64,000 bases of DNA from Pseudofrancisella aestuarii (lineage in GTDB: Bacteria > Pseudomonadota > Gammaproteobacteria > Francisellales > Francisellaceae). Numbering within the stretch: position 1 is the first letter of the stretch; each line of letters begins with the position of its first letter. The translations under genes and the position numbers were made by a program. Positions 46,585-57,540 of this stretch are shown here, one piece after another. A model generated the notes under the pieces. The model had not been told where the DNA came from, did no database searches, and saw nothing but the letters and a program-made list of their open reading frames with translations. The stretch is taken from contig NZ_QLIS02000002.1 of the NCBI RefSeq assembly GCF_003574475.2, forward strand, positions 248,001 to 312,000, read 5' to 3'.

Positions 46585-47778
46585 TTAGTTTAGCTGTAGT
46601 AGACGGGTGTCTCTTATATTTTTAGATTCATATATATAGTTTACGAAGGAACCTTTTCCTTGTTTTTCAGCTTTTTTGATGTTTGCTCTTACTGTTACAT
46701 ATTTATATAAATCTTCGATATTTTTTATAGAAGATGTTTTGAGGTTTTTAGTATTTATACTTATAACATAGTCACCAGGATTACTATCATTTGCAGCGTC
46801 AAGAATAAACTCACTACCAATTTCAATCCGTATATTTTCTATGTTATTTAATTTAGCATATGTAACTATTTTATATACAGTGTTTAGAAGGTCTCCTATT
46901 TCTTTTGGGGTTTTATTTTCAATTCTTACAGTATTTTTTATTTGATAATGATTATTTCCATCTATGGATGCAAATTTATTAGAATCTTTAAAATTATATT
47001 CAGTGCTAAAGTCAACTTTTATATATTTACCATTAAATTTCGGGTTGGATTTCGATATCTGATTTTGAAAGCTATTTTTAACAGTATTTGAATAGTATTT
47101 ATACATATTTCTTCCATATGTATTATCATTGGAGGCACCACTTATTTGTAAATTATTATCAGCAATATATTCAAGATTATTTTCAGATATGATTTTGTAT
47201 ACATATTTTATAAAGTAATATTTCTTTTCATCATATTTATAAAAATTACTTTGATTAATACTATCACAATAGTTTGTGGCTTTTGTTATGTATTTGGGAA
47301 TATCGCTAAAGTCTTTTTCAGAAATTCGATTTTCAAAAAAAAGAGCGACATTGTTGCAAAACATATATTCTGCAGCATCATTATCTAAAAATGATATAAA
47401 ATCATTATGCCACTCCTTTTTTGTAGCACCTTGAACATCTATACTACAGCTATTGTCATTGAATGTTATATGCATAGGAGATTCAGGATGGTCAGAAAGG
47501 ATTGCTGTTAGTGAATACTTACCATATATGTTATATCCACACATGGTCGCCCAACAATTACCCCAAAAATATGAATCATAATCATAAGATTTACGACTTA
47601 TTTTTACTTTTTGATTATATTTGCTTTCAAGAGTTGTTTGTATGTCTTTAAAAAGAGCATTTACTTCATCATTAGTATTTTTATCTGCACATTTAAGAGT
47701 TTTAGCATTGCTATGTAGACATGACTGTAACATTAAAGTTATCAAAATGCTAAAAGATAGCTTTATAGATTTTTGCAT
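46585..47778 (-). CDS. hypothetical lipoprotein
   Basis: The product has 397 residues, with a lipobox LQSC lipidated at Cys20. The mature protein is Asn/Lys/Asp/Tyr-rich with several further cysteines (for example GNCWATMCGYN and SCSID). I recognise no domain. It lies 11 bases downstream of purK on the same strand, so it may be the tail of the purine operon transcript, although the function need not be related. Confidence 0.65.
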   Translation of the reverse strand: MQKSIKLSFSILITLMLQSCLHSNAKTLKCADKNTNDEVNALFKDIQTTLESKYNQKVKISRKSYDYDSYFWGNCWATMCGYNIYGKYSLTAILSDHPESPMHITFNDNSCSIDVQGATKKEWHNDFISFLDNDAAEYMFCNNVALFFENRISEKDFSDIPKYITKATNYCDSINQSNFYKYDEKKYYFIKYVYKIISENNLEYIADNNLQISGASNDNTYGRNMYKYYSNTVKNSFQNQISKSNPKFNGKYIKVDFSTEYNFKDSNKFASIDGNNHYQIKNTVRIENKTPKEIGDLLNTVYKIVTYAKLNNIENIRIEIGSEFILDAANDSNPGDYVISINTKNLKTSSIKNIEDLYKYVTVRANIKKAEKQGKGSFVNYIYESKNIRDTRLLQLN

Positions 47779-47789
47779 ATCTAAAAATC

Positions 47790-48878
47790 TTATGAAAGCT
47801 TAATAAGCTTTTTCGCTTGTAGAAGCTGATATTTGGCTGTCTCATCTGAAATATTTATATTTAAATGTCCAACCTTGCGACCCTTGCGTGAACTTTTATT
47901 ATAGTTATGTATTTTGACCTTATCTAAAGAGGAGAGATCTTTATTAGTCGGCATTGCACCAATACAATTAAGCATTATAGTTTCTTTACTTTCTGTTGAA
48001 CCAAGTATTAAACCAGCAATTGCTCTAACATGATTTTCAAATTGAGAGGTTATAGAGCCGTCTATAGTCCAGTGTCCGCTATTGTGGACACGAGGAGCAA
48101 TTTCATTAACAATTAATTTTTCATTACAGACAAAGAACTCTATGGCAAGAGTACCTACATAATTAAGTTCTTTGACAATTTTCTTAGCTATGGTTTGTCC
48201 TTGTTCTGTTAATTTGTCATTAATATAAGGTGCATGAGACTCAATAAGTATACCTTTCTCATGAGTATTTTTTGTTAGAGGATAAAAAGCTATATTGCCT
48301 TTAATATCAGCTGTACATATTTGAGATACTTCAAACTGAAAATCAACAAACTTCTCATAAATAAGCCCATCTTGAGCATCTTTTAAAGCATCCCATGCTA
48401 AAGAAACATCAGATTGTTTTTTAATTATAAATTGACCTTTACCATCATAGCCAAATCTACGAGTTTTTATAATTGCTGGTAAGCCATGATTTTTTACAGA
48501 AAGTTCTAGATCTTCTAAGCTTCCAATATTTTCAAAGACAGCGGTTTGAATGTCATGATCTCTCATAAAAGATTTCTCTAATAATCTATCTTGAGATATG
48601 GCAATAGCCTTAGCAGAAGGGTGAACGCTTATATCATGATTTATAGCTTTAATTAATTCATGGCTAATATTTTCGTTTTCAAAAGTTATTACATCAAACT
48701 GCTTGGTCCATTCAACAACTTCATTTATATTCTCTAATGGAATATCTTTTACACTTTTTGAAACATCATTAGCACAGTCAGTCTCTTTTCCTAAACAATG
48801 AAATTCTATACCTAATGGAGTGCCTGCTATACTAAGCATTCTAGCAAGTTGTCCAGCACCAATAATTCCAACTTTCAT
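47790..48878 (-). CDS. purK: PurK, N5-carboxyaminoimidazole ribonucleotide synthase
   Basis: PurK carboxylates AIR with ATP and bicarbonate. The 362-residue ATP-grasp enzyme starts VGIIGAGQLARML, has IKTRRFGYDGKGQFII and VNEIAPRVHNSGHWTIDG, all diagnostic. It is followed by the lipoprotein and preceded by purE at 3 bases. Confidence 0.97.
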   Translation of the reverse strand: MKVGIIGAGQLARMLSIAGTPLGIEFHCLGKETDCANDVSKSVKDIPLENINEVVEWTKQFDVITFENENISHELIKAINHDISVHPSAKAIAISQDRLLEKSFMRDHDIQTAVFENIGSLEDLELSVKNHGLPAIIKTRRFGYDGKGQFIIKKQSDVSLAWDALKDAQDGLIYEKFVDFQFEVSQICTADIKGNIAFYPLTKNTHEKGILIESHAPYINDKLTEQGQTIAKKIVKELNYVGTLAIEFFVCNEKLIVNEIAPRVHNSGHWTIDGSITSQFENHVRAIAGLILGSTESKETIMLNCIGAMPTNKDLSSLDKVKIHNYNKSSRKGRKVGHLNINISDETAKYQLLQAKKLIKLS

Positions 48879-48881
48879 AAA

Positions 48882-49373
48882 TTATTCTTCTCTTGGGTTT
48901 GGATTGTCTAAAACAGTTTGGGTTTGATTATATCTAAATTTTTCCAAAGCTTTCCCAATCTCTTTATTTGTGTGTTGTAAAATACTAGCTGCGAAAAGGG
49001 CAGCATTTTTACTTCCTGCTATGCCAATAGCAAATGTCGCAACTGGTATGCCAGCAGGCATTTGAACTATAGATAGTAAACTATCTTGACCATTTAGAGT
49101 GCTTGATTTAACTGGTACACCTAATACAGGTAAGGAAGTTTTAGCGGCCACCATTCCTGGTAAGTGAGCTGCACCACCAGCTCCAGCAATAATCACTTTA
49201 ATTCCTCTATCTTTTGCTGTTTCAGCATAAGAAAACATTTTGTCTGGAGTGCGATGTGCAGATACAACTTCACATTCGTATTTAATATTTAACTGATCAA
49301 GAACATCACAGCATTCTTTCATAGTACTCCAGTCAGATTTTGAGCCCATAATAACGCCAACATCTACACTCAT
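48882..49373 (-). CDS. purE: PurE, N5-CAIR mutase
   Basis: PurE converts N5-CAIR to CAIR. The 163-residue product has [28 protein letters not shown] and [18 protein letters not shown], and [16 protein letters not shown], the class I PurE core. It is one base from purN upstream and 3 from purK downstream. Confidence 0.98.
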   Translation of the reverse strand: MSVDVGVIMGSKSDWSTMKECCDVLDQLNIKYECEVVSAHRTPDKMFSYAETAKDRGIKVIIAGAGGAAHLPGMVAAKTSLPVLGVPVKSSTLNGQDSLLSIVQMPAGIPVATFAIGIAGSKNAALFAASILQHTNKEIGKALEKFRYNQTQTVLDNPNPREE

Positions 49374-49374
49374 T

Positions 49375-49956
49375 TTAATTTTCCTTTTTCCAGTTCTTTA
49401 TAACTTGTATCCAAGCCTTTTTTTCTAGTTCTTGAACTTTTTCTTTTAGTTCTTCTGCACAGTCAGATTTATCAACTTTACATTTTAATTGTAGGATAAT
49501 TTTACCACTATCCACTTCCTCTGTAACTTCGTGTATAGTGCATCCAGTTTCTTCATCTTTAGCATTAATAACAGCTTGATGTACAGCTAAATCCATTAAT
49601 CCAGGATGTTTTGGAAGTAAAGAAGGGTGGATGTTTAGAATTTTGTTTTTAAAAGAGTTAACAAAATCTTTACTTAGAATTCTCATATATCCTATTAGAA
49701 GGATCAGATCAGGCTGATATTTATTTATTTCATTAGCTACTATTTTGTCATACTCTTCACGAGTTTTATCTTTAGCTGAAATAAAGATATTTTCTATGTT
49801 GTTAGATTTTGCTCTTTCTAAAATATAAGCATCTTTTTTGTTAGATATGACAAGAGATATATGGGCGTTAAGCTCTTGATTTTGGATAGCATCTATTATA
49901 GCTTGCATATTTGACCCTCTTGTAGAGCCTAATATTACAAGATTTAATTTGGCCAT
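49375..49956 (-). CDS. purN: PurN, phosphoribosylglycinamide formyltransferase
   Basis: PurN transfers a formyl group from 10-formyl-THF to GAR. The 193-residue product starts [15 protein letters not shown] and has the catalytic [13 protein letters not shown] (Asn-x-His) and [13 protein letters not shown] motifs. Formyl-THF can be supplied by FolD at the head of the same operon. Confidence 0.97.
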   Translation of the reverse strand: MAKLNLVILGSTRGSNMQAIIDAIQNQELNAHISLVISNKKDAYILERAKSNNIENIFISAKDKTREEYDKIVANEINKYQPDLILLIGYMRILSKDFVNSFKNKILNIHPSLLPKHPGLMDLAVHQAVINAKDEETGCTIHEVTEEVDSGKIILQLKCKVDKSDCAEELKEKVQELEKKAWIQVIKNWKKEN

Positions 49957-49958
49957 AA

Positions 49959-52283
49959 CTATTTTATTTCCTTGTACTTATTGCCTCTAAGTAAATTCAT
50001 ATGCTTAATTCTTTTGTTTATAAGATCTTTTGTACCTATATCTGGTCTATGAAATAATTTCCCGTAAATATTTTTTATTCCATTTTCTGCTTTTTTCTCT
50101 GCTTCAGCAATTGTGTCTCCAAGTCCTAGAACTGCAATTGCTCTTGATCCTGTACCAATTAATTTACCATCTTTATAATCCACAGCTCCAAGGAAAAGCT
50201 CTACATCTTTAGGGCATTGTGAAATATCAATTTCAAAATTTTTAACAGATCTATTAGGATAGCCTAAAGGAACTAGATATTTACAAACTGTTGCTTGGTT
50301 TTTAAAACTTGCTTCTACTTTGTTTAGAGTTCCTTCAGTGATAGCTTGAGCGATTTCAACAAAGTCACTATCTAGCAGAGTAAGCAAATTCATTGCTTCT
50401 GGGTCACCAAAACGAGCATTATATTCGATAACTTTAGTATCATTGATAGTTGCCATAAAGCCTCCATATAGAATACCCTGATATGGAGTGCCAAACTTAT
50501 CATGTAAAGCTTGAGCTACTTTTTCATTAATTTCTTTAGCTCTTTCTATATCACTGTCAGATAAGAAAGGTAATGAATGATTAGCATCTGAATATGTGCC
50601 CATACCTCCAGTATTTGGGCCAGTATCTCCCTCATGCGCGCGTTTATGATCTTGTACAGCGGGCATATGAATGAAATTTTTCCCATCAGTAAATGAGATT
50701 AGAGAAAATTCTTCGCCGACTAGTTTTTCTTCGATTACAAATTCAGCACCTTCTTTTACAAGTGACTCACAATGTTTGATAGCTTCATCCATTGATTTAA
50801 TGTGGTCACCCCAAACAACAACACCTTTACCGCCACATAGACCATCAGCTTTAATTACAAACTGTTTTTCATATTGTTTTAGAGTTTCTTTGACTCCTTC
50901 CATAGAGTTAAATCTTTTAAAGAAAGGGTTTGCACCAATTTTATACTCTTCTATTAAACCTCTAGTAAAACCTTTTGATGTTTCTAGCTGTGCATGATCT
51001 TTAGTTGGACCAACAACTTTTATACCATTTGCTTTTAGTGCATCTGTTACACCAGCTTCTAAAGGAGCTTCTGGTCCAATAATTGCTAAATCAATTTCAT
51101 GTTTATCAGCATATGAGCTAATAGTATCTATATCACATACATTAGCTACTTTATAGCCACTAGTAAGTTTCTCTATACCAGGATTAATAGCGCCACTTAG
51201 ACAAAAAAGATTATTTTCAATTTTGCTGTTTTTTATCGCTTTTGCGATCGCATGTTCTCTACTTCCTGATCCAATTAAAAGAATATTTAACATTGATTTG
51301 TTGTTATTTCCTTTATTTAAATAATTCAGAACATTAGTAAATATTCTAGTATTAATGCTAATGTTAGAACGTGGTGGAATAAATGTTTTCCCTGTGATCA
51401 TTTCATATAGCTTTATATATTTCTGTGATAGTTCGATAACTAATTTTTCAGGAGCTTGAGGGAGTTCTTTATCATTATATGGATCGCAGTGTTTAGCAAA
51501 CCATAATCTAAAGAATTCTTTGTCTATATTTTCAGGTTCTAACCCTTGTCTTAAATGAGATTCATAACTATCTTTGAGCCAAAATCTTGAACTATCTGGA
51601 GTATGAATCTCATCTATTAATAATATTTGGCCAGTTTTCTCATCTATTCCAAATTCATATTTTGTGTCAGCTAAGATTAAACCATGTTCTTCGGCTTTTC
51701 TTTGTCCATACTCAAATAAAGCTAGTGCTTTTTTAGATGTAAAATCCCATTGTTCTTGAGTTAACCAACCCTCCTTGACTATATCAATCGCTGAAATAGG
51801 TCTATCATGATCAGCTTCTTTAGTTGTTGGAGTTAGAATATTTTCAGGAAGCTTTTGGTTTTTAACTAAGCCTTCTGGTAAAAGATTTCCACAATAATCT
51901 CTTTCACCTTTTTCATAATGTGTCCAAAGAGACGTTGAAGTAGAGCCAGTAATATATCCTCGTACAACAAACTCAATAGGAAGAACTTTGCATTTCTTTG
52001 CAATAATAACATTTGGATCTGGAGAGTCTATAAGGTGGTTTTTAACAATATGCCTTGTGCGCTTAAACCACCAAACAGATGTTTGGGCAAGTACTTGACC
52101 TTTAAATGGTATAAACCCTAAAGATCTATCGAAAGCGGATTGTCTATCTGTCGAAACCAATATACTTAAATCATCTGTAAAATACATATCTCGGACTTTT
52201 CCAGAATATTTATTTTTTATAGGTAAGCTCGTTTCTTTAAGACAGTTACTTATGTTTTGTTTAATAATGTTGCTATTGAACAT
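49959..52283 (-). CDS. purCD: PurC-PurD fusion (SAICAR synthetase + GAR synthetase)
   Basis: One 774-residue frame joins two pathway enzymes. Residues 1-305 are PurC (YSGKVRDMYFTDD, STDRQSAFDR, FVVRGYITGS, LADTKYEFG, IDEIHTPDSSRFW). A 25-residue linker leads to PurD at 331-774 (LIGSGSREHAIA, FVIKADGLCGGKGVVV, YNARFGDPEAMNLL). PurD catalyses step 2 and PurC step 8 of IMP synthesis. An internal ATG at 51293 begins the PurD half. A purCD fusion is known in Francisella. The start overlaps the purM end by one base. Confidence 0.96.
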   Translation of the reverse strand: MFNSNIIKQNISNCLKETSLPIKNKYSGKVRDMYFTDDLSILVSTDRQSAFDRSLGFIPFKGQVLAQTSVWWFKRTRHIVKNHLIDSPDPNVIIAKKCKVLPIEFVVRGYITGSTSTSLWTHYEKGERDYCGNLLPEGLVKNQKLPENILTPTTKEADHDRPISAIDIVKEGWLTQEQWDFTSKKALALFEYGQRKAEEHGLILADTKYEFGIDEKTGQILLIDEIHTPDSSRFWLKDSYESHLRQGLEPENIDKEFFRLWFAKHCDPYNDKELPQAPEKLVIELSQKYIKLYEMITGKTFIPPRSNISINTRIFTNVLNYLNKGNNNKSMLNILLIGSGSREHAIAKAIKNSKIENNLFCLSGAINPGIEKLTSGYKVANVCDIDTISSYADKHEIDLAIIGPEAPLEAGVTDALKANGIKVVGPTKDHAQLETSKGFTRGLIEEYKIGANPFFKRFNSMEGVKETLKQYEKQFVIKADGLCGGKGVVVWGDHIKSMDEAIKHCESLVKEGAEFVIEEKLVGEEFSLISFTDGKNFIHMPAVQDHKRAHEGDTGPNTGGMGTYSDANHSLPFLSDSDIERAKEINEKVAQALHDKFGTPYQGILYGGFMATINDTKVIEYNARFGDPEAMNLLTLLDSDFVEIAQAITEGTLNKVEASFKNQATVCKYLVPLGYPNRSVKNFEIDISQCPKDVELFLGAVDYKDGKLIGTGSRAIAVLGLGDTIAEAEKKAENGIKNIYGKLFHRPDIGTKDLINKRIKHMNLLRGNKYKEIK

Positions 52284-53326
52284 TAGATAATTTCCACCTT
52301 AGCTTTGTTAGTTATAGTTCCTATTTTATGAAGTCTTGTATTAGTATACTTTTGAGCTATTTGTGCTAGTTTAGGATACTCATTTTCAGAAGCAATAATA
52401 GTTAATCCTATTCCCATATTAAATGAGCGGTACATCTCAAATTCTGAAATATTACCTATTTTTTGCATAACTTTGAAAACAGCAGGAGTTTCAAAACTAT
52501 CTTTATATATTTTTGCGCCTAAGCTTTCAGGTAGTACTCTTGGTATGTTCTCTATAAATCCACCACCAGTAATATGAGCCATTCCCTTGATCTCTACGCC
52601 ACTTTCTAAAAAGTCATGAACTATGTTTGTATAGTTTATATGCGGCTCAAGTAAAATATCTCCAATACTTGTGCCATTAAATTCAGGATATGTATCAGTA
52701 TGTTTATTTTTAGCAACATCAAAAAATAGTTTACGAGCAAAAGAGTAACCATTTGTATGAAGACCAGAAGATGTTAGACCAAATACAGTATCACCTTCTT
52801 TAATGTTTTTGCCATCAATTATATGATCTTTCTCGACAACGCCAGTGATTACACCAACCATGTCGATTTCACCAGGCATATAAACACCTGGCATTTCTGC
52901 AGTTTCGCCGCCAACTAGAGATACTCCACATTCGCCACAAGCTTTTGACATGCCTTTTATGAGCTCTTCCATAACATTTGGATCTAGTTTGTCATGAGCC
53001 ACATAGTCTAGGAAAGTTATTGGTTTTGCGCCCATTACGATAATATCGTTTGTAGCAGCAGAGAACAAATCATAACCTAAGTTTTCAAATTTATTACACA
53101 TTACAGCAACTTTAGTTTTAGTGCCCACACCATCAATAGATTGAACTAAAACAGGATCTTTATAGTTGTTTAAAATATCTTTTAGAGAGTATAAAGAACC
53201 AAAACTTCCTAAACCTGTAAGAACATTTGGAGTGAAAGTTTTTTTTACATGCTCTTTCATTTTTGAAACAGCTTCATTACCTGCTTCTATATTTACCCCA
53301 GCATCTTCATATCTTAAGCTAGACAT
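52283..53326 (-). CDS. purM: PurM, AIR synthetase
   Basis: PurM cyclises FGAM to AIR. The 347-residue product has LVQSIDGVGTKTKVA, GAKPITFLDYVA, LVGGETAEMPGVY, GLTSSGLHTNGYS and HITGGGFIENIPRVLP, in family order. It is 6 bases after folD and coupled to purCD. Confidence 0.98.
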   Translation of the reverse strand: MSSLRYEDAGVNIEAGNEAVSKMKEHVKKTFTPNVLTGLGSFGSLYSLKDILNNYKDPVLVQSIDGVGTKTKVAVMCNKFENLGYDLFSAATNDIIVMGAKPITFLDYVAHDKLDPNVMEELIKGMSKACGECGVSLVGGETAEMPGVYMPGEIDMVGVITGVVEKDHIIDGKNIKEGDTVFGLTSSGLHTNGYSFARKLFFDVAKNKHTDTYPEFNGTSIGDILLEPHINYTNIVHDFLESGVEIKGMAHITGGGFIENIPRVLPESLGAKIYKDSFETPAVFKVMQKIGNISEFEMYRSFNMGIGLTIIASENEYPKLAQIAQKYTNTRLHKIGTITNKAKVEII

Positions 53327-53332
53327 TTTAGT

Positions 53333-54190
53333 TTATTCCTTATTTTGGTTCTTGCAACACTCGAAAGTGTTATATAAAAGTTCTGTAATAGTCATTGGAC
53401 CAACTCCACCTGGAACAGGAGTTATTGCAGCTGCTTTTGTTTTAACTTTTTCAAAATCAACATCACCACATATTTTACCATTTACACGATTTATCCCTAC
53501 ATCAATTATTACAGTACCCTCTTTTACCATATTCGCAGTTAAGAATTTATCCTTTCCAACTGCAACAACTATAATGTCAGCATTTTTTGTATGCTCAGTA
53601 AGGTTTTTGGTTTTACTATTACATGTGGTAACAGTAGCTTTAGCATTTAGAAGCATCTGTGATATAGGTTTTCCAACAATATTGCTAGCACCAATGACAA
53701 CTGCATTAGCTCCTATAAGATTTATATCATATTCTCTTAGCATTGTCATAATGCCTTTAGGAGTGCAGGGTTCTATTCTTGTTGGGTCTCCAATTTGTAG
53801 TTTTCCTATATTGTTTGGATGAAACCCATCAACGTCCTTTTCAACAGCAATAGCATATATGATTTTTTGAGTATCTATATGTTTAGGTAAAGGAAGTTGC
53901 ACAAGTATCCCATGAACATCTTTATTTTTGTTTAATTCTTCAATTTTTTTTAAAAGCTCTTTTTCTGTAGTCTCTTCCGGAAGCTTTATAACATCAGAGT
54001 CTATTTTTACTTGGGCGCAAGATTTTGCTTTTGATCCTACATAAACTTCACTAGCTGGATCATTGCCAACAATAATTGCTGTTAGCTTAGGAGTTATATT
54101 TGTATTTTTTATGTATTCTTGAACTTGTTGTGAAAGACTATCTTTCAACTTTTTTGAAAGACCTTTTCCATCTATTAATGTCGTAGCCAC
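53333..54190 (-). CDS. folD: FolD, methylenetetrahydrofolate dehydrogenase/cyclohydrolase
   Basis: FolD makes 10-formyl-THF from methylene-THF. The 285-residue product has [14 protein letters not shown] (catalytic Lys), [29 protein letters not shown] and [12 protein letters not shown]. It heads the purine operon and feeds one-carbon units to PurN and PurH-type steps. Confidence 0.97.
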   Translation of the reverse strand: MATTLIDGKGLSKKLKDSLSQQVQEYIKNTNITPKLTAIIVGNDPASEVYVGSKAKSCAQVKIDSDVIKLPEETTEKELLKKIEELNKNKDVHGILVQLPLPKHIDTQKIIYAIAVEKDVDGFHPNNIGKLQIGDPTRIEPCTPKGIMTMLREYDINLIGANAVVIGASNIVGKPISQMLLNAKATVTTCNSKTKNLTEHTKNADIIVVAVGKDKFLTANMVKEGTVIIDVGINRVNGKICGDVDFEKVKTKAAAITPVPGGVGPMTITELLYNTFECCKNQNKE

Positions 54191-54257
54191 GTTAATTAGA
54201 GGTGTATGAAAATGTATTTCATTATGATATCAAATTTATCTTATTTTTGGAGAAATA

Positions 54258-54971
54258 TTAGATAAGTTTTCTGTTTTTTAACCAATAATAGAGATAAATC
54301 GATGTATAAGAGCCTAAAGCTAAGCCAAAAATAACATCACTAGGATAGTGCGCCCTTACAAAAATCCTTGAGGCAGCAAAGAAAATTGCTAAAACTATCC
54401 AGAGATATTTAAATCTAGGGAATATAAAAAATAAACAAACAAATAGGCTTCCTATCGTAGTTGAGTGACCAGAAGGCATACTAGCAAAAGGAGCATCAAA
54501 AAAATTAAAATGATGAAAATATGCACTTCCATATTGCTCAAATAGAGAAGGGCGCGCTCGACCTATGATAGATTTTATAATTTGCCCTATAATACCACTA
54601 ATACTTACGCTGACTAAAATAAAGCTAGCATATAAAGTTGAAGTATTCATTAGATTTGAAGTTCTCTCTTCTAATCTTTCAGTATCTGTAAATAGTCTAC
54701 ATATAATAATTATTACACAAGTTATTATTATCCAAGCAGCTTTTCCAAAATCTGTAATTTTTTTAAAGAAATATGTAAACTCGATAGGTAGGTTAATAAC
54801 CATTTTTTCAACAGGAGTGTCAATATAAAAAAATGTAAGAATAATTACTATAGCTAAAGGAATAAAGGTGTATTTCAATTGTAAATATTTGGGTATAGAG
54901 AAATTATAAGCTTTCTCTGATTTGAGAAGATCTTTTGCTTCCAATAGGTTTTCTTTAAAATTATTTTTCAT
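54258..54971 (-). CDS. PAP2-family membrane phosphatase
   Basis: The 237 residues contain five or six helices and the three PAP2 motifs: KSIIGRARPS, PSGHSTTIGS and RAHYPSDVIFG. The active sites face the periplasm in bacterial homologues that dephosphorylate undecaprenyl diphosphate, phosphatidylglycerophosphate or lipid A (LpxE/LpxF). Which substrate applies here cannot be told. It is monocistronic. Confidence 0.85.
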   Translation of the reverse strand: MKNNFKENLLEAKDLLKSEKAYNFSIPKYLQLKYTFIPLAIVIILTFFYIDTPVEKMVINLPIEFTYFFKKITDFGKAAWIIITCVIIIICRLFTDTERLEERTSNLMNTSTLYASFILVSVSISGIIGQIIKSIIGRARPSLFEQYGSAYFHHFNFFDAPFASMPSGHSTTIGSLFVCLFFIFPRFKYLWIVLAIFFAASRIFVRAHYPSDVIFGLALGSYTSIYLYYWLKNRKLI

Positions 54972-55046
54972 TTTTTTATCTATTTTGCTTATTAGTTAAA
55001 ATCCTAGCATTTTTTTAAAAATTTTAGTATCAATTAAATTGTATAA

Positions 55047-57338
55047 TCATAAAGAAACTGTGAAATCGCATTCCTCATTTGCACAAACTTTTTGCTCGCC
55101 ATCCTTCTTAGTCGTTTTATGTAATAAGATTGGATAATTACATTTAGGGCATTTTTCATTTATAGGAGGATACCAGTAAGCATTTTTACATTTTGGAAAA
55201 CCATCACATGCGTAGAATACCTTCCCTTTACGAGATTTTTTTTCTACGATGTGGTTTTTATTGCACTTTGGACAAACTATTCCAGTATCTTTAGGTTTTT
55301 CTAAAGGCTCCATATGTTTACATTTTGGATAATTAGAGCATCCTATGAATTTTCCATACCTGCCTTGTTTTATATGTAAGTCAGAGCCACATTCTGGGCA
55401 CTTTCTATCTGCAACAACTGTTGGCTCAGGTTTTTCTTCTTTTTTCTCTGTTGAGCTATTTTCTAATGGACGAGTATATTTGCAAGTAGGGTAGTTGGTG
55501 CAACCAATGAAGCGACCATTTTTACCTAACCTTAGTGAAAGCTTACTTCCACATTCTGGACAATCTTCATCTAATTCCTCTTGAACTACATCTTTTCTTG
55601 AAACTTCTTCAGAGATTTTTCCAATTTTTTCTATAAATGGTTTCCAAAAAGCATTTAAAACATTTAAGTAATCATTCTTATTTTGAGCAATCTCATCAAG
55701 TTCTTTTTCAAGCCCCGCTGTATATGAATATTCAACATATTTTTTGAAATATTCTGTTAAAAATTTATTTACTACACGACCTTTGTCTGTTGGGATAAAC
55801 CTTTTATTATCAGTATCAACATACTCTCTTTGCTGTAGTGTGGATATGATAACAGGATAAGTTGAAGGACGACCAATTCCATACTTTTCTAACGTTTTAA
55901 TTAGAGATGCCTCTGTATATCTTGGAGGTGGTTCGGTTGAGTGAGCTTTTATAATGATATCATTTAAAGGAATTTTCTGTCCTTCTTCAACTTTAGGAAG
56001 TATCACCCCGTCATCTTCATCTTTTTCATCTTCATCTTTTTCTGCTTGATAAACGCTTAGGAAGCCGGCATCAACAATAACTGTACCAGTGGCTTTAAAC
56101 TTATGTTTCTTGTTTTCTGTAGTAAGATCAATAGATGTACTATTTAATGTGGCATGTTTCATTTGGCATGCCATGGTTCTTTTCCATATTAAAGTATAAA
56201 GTTTATATTCATCAGCTGTTAGATACTGTTTTATCATCTCTGGTTCGCGAGCAGCTGCTGTTACTCGGATAGCCTCATGTGCTTCTTGAGCGTTTTCAGC
56301 TTTTTTAGTAAAAATACGAGGGCTAGATGGAAGCATGTCTGAATTATATTTTTGTTCAATAAATCCACGAATATCATTTAGAGCATCTTGAGATAAGTTT
56401 GTTGAGTCTGTTCTCATATATGTAATTAAACCTACAGATTCTCCATTACCTACATCTTTACCTTCATATAATTTTTGAGCTACTGAAGCTGTTCTTTTTG
56501 CATTAAAGCCAAGTTTTTTAGATGCTTCTTGCATTAAAGTAGATGTTGTGAATGGAGCATATGGATTCCTACGAATTTTTTTCTCGGCAATTCCATCAAC
56601 TATAAGAAAACCATTAGCATCTTTAGCTATTTTTGTTTTTGCAGACTCTACAGTTTTTTCTGTAGTAAAAGTAAATTGTTCAACTTTATTATTATCAAAT
56701 TCTGTAAGCCCAGCAGTAAAAAGTTTTATTTTTTGTAATTCTGCAGTAATGCTCCAGTAATCTTTTTTTACAAACTCTTCTCTCTCTATCTCTCTTTCAA
56801 CAATCATTCGAAGAGCGGGGCTTTGTACTCGACCAGCTGATAAACCACTAGTAATTTTTCTCCAAAGTAAAGGAGATAAGTTAAATCCAACTAAAAAGTC
56901 TAAAGCTTGTCTAGCTTTTTGAGCATTTACCAATGACATTGATAATTCTTTAGGATTTGCTAGAGCATTTGTGACAGCCGATTTAGTTATTTCATTAAAT
57001 GTAACTCTATAGACTTTTTTATCTTTAAGCAGTTTTGCATTCTTTAATATTTCTTGCACATGCCAAGATATGGCTTCTCCTTCTCTATCTGGATCGGTAG
57101 CAAGATAGATATTTTCAGAATTTTTTGCTGCTTTTTTTATAGCATCTATGTGTTTTTTACTTTTGTCATTTACAACATATTTAATTTTGAAATCATCTTC
57201 AACATCTATTGAAGTATCTTTAGAAGGTATTTCTCTAACATGGCCAAATGATGCCAGTATGTCAAAATCCTTTCCTAAATATTTCTGTATAGTTTTGATT
57301 TTCGCAGGGGACTCTACGATCACTAAGTTTTTTGCCAT
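55047..57338 (-). CDS. topA: DNA topoisomerase I
   Basis: TopA relaxes negative supercoils. The 763-residue product has the Toprim motifs NLVIVESPAK and LATDPDREGEAISWH, the active Tyr307 in GLITYMRTDST, and GLSAGRVQSPALRM. Four C-terminal zinc-finger-like CxxC modules follow (DCPECGSKL, KCPECGSDL, VCPKCNKNH, KCPKCNYPI). It is divergent from parA. Confidence 0.97.
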   Translation of the reverse strand: MAKNLVIVESPAKIKTIQKYLGKDFDILASFGHVREIPSKDTSIDVEDDFKIKYVVNDKSKKHIDAIKKAAKNSENIYLATDPDREGEAISWHVQEILKNAKLLKDKKVYRVTFNEITKSAVTNALANPKELSMSLVNAQKARQALDFLVGFNLSPLLWRKITSGLSAGRVQSPALRMIVEREIEREEFVKKDYWSITAELQKIKLFTAGLTEFDNNKVEQFTFTTEKTVESAKTKIAKDANGFLIVDGIAEKKIRRNPYAPFTTSTLMQEASKKLGFNAKRTASVAQKLYEGKDVGNGESVGLITYMRTDSTNLSQDALNDIRGFIEQKYNSDMLPSSPRIFTKKAENAQEAHEAIRVTAAAREPEMIKQYLTADEYKLYTLIWKRTMACQMKHATLNSTSIDLTTENKKHKFKATGTVIVDAGFLSVYQAEKDEDEKDEDDGVILPKVEEGQKIPLNDIIIKAHSTEPPPRYTEASLIKTLEKYGIGRPSTYPVIISTLQQREYVDTDNKRFIPTDKGRVVNKFLTEYFKKYVEYSYTAGLEKELDEIAQNKNDYLNVLNAFWKPFIEKIGKISEEVSRKDVVQEELDEDCPECGSKLSLRLGKNGRFIGCTNYPTCKYTRPLENSSTEKKEEKPEPTVVADRKCPECGSDLHIKQGRYGKFIGCSNYPKCKHMEPLEKPKDTGIVCPKCNKNHIVEKKSRKGKVFYACDGFPKCKNAYWYPPINEKCPKCNYPILLHKTTKKDGEQKVCANEECDFTVSL

Positions 57339-57540
57339 TATGTGTTTTTAAACCTTTAAGTTTGAAATTATCTTTTATGAAATCTATGTTCTATTAGCCA
57401 CAATAAAATATAAGAAATAAACCAGCTTATCAATAGTTAATACATAAAAGTTGTAAAGTAAGTGGTTTTATAGCTATTAAATATAGATTATAATTTCAAA
57501 GTGTTTTTTATTCGTTTAAGTTATTTTAGGGTATTTTAAA

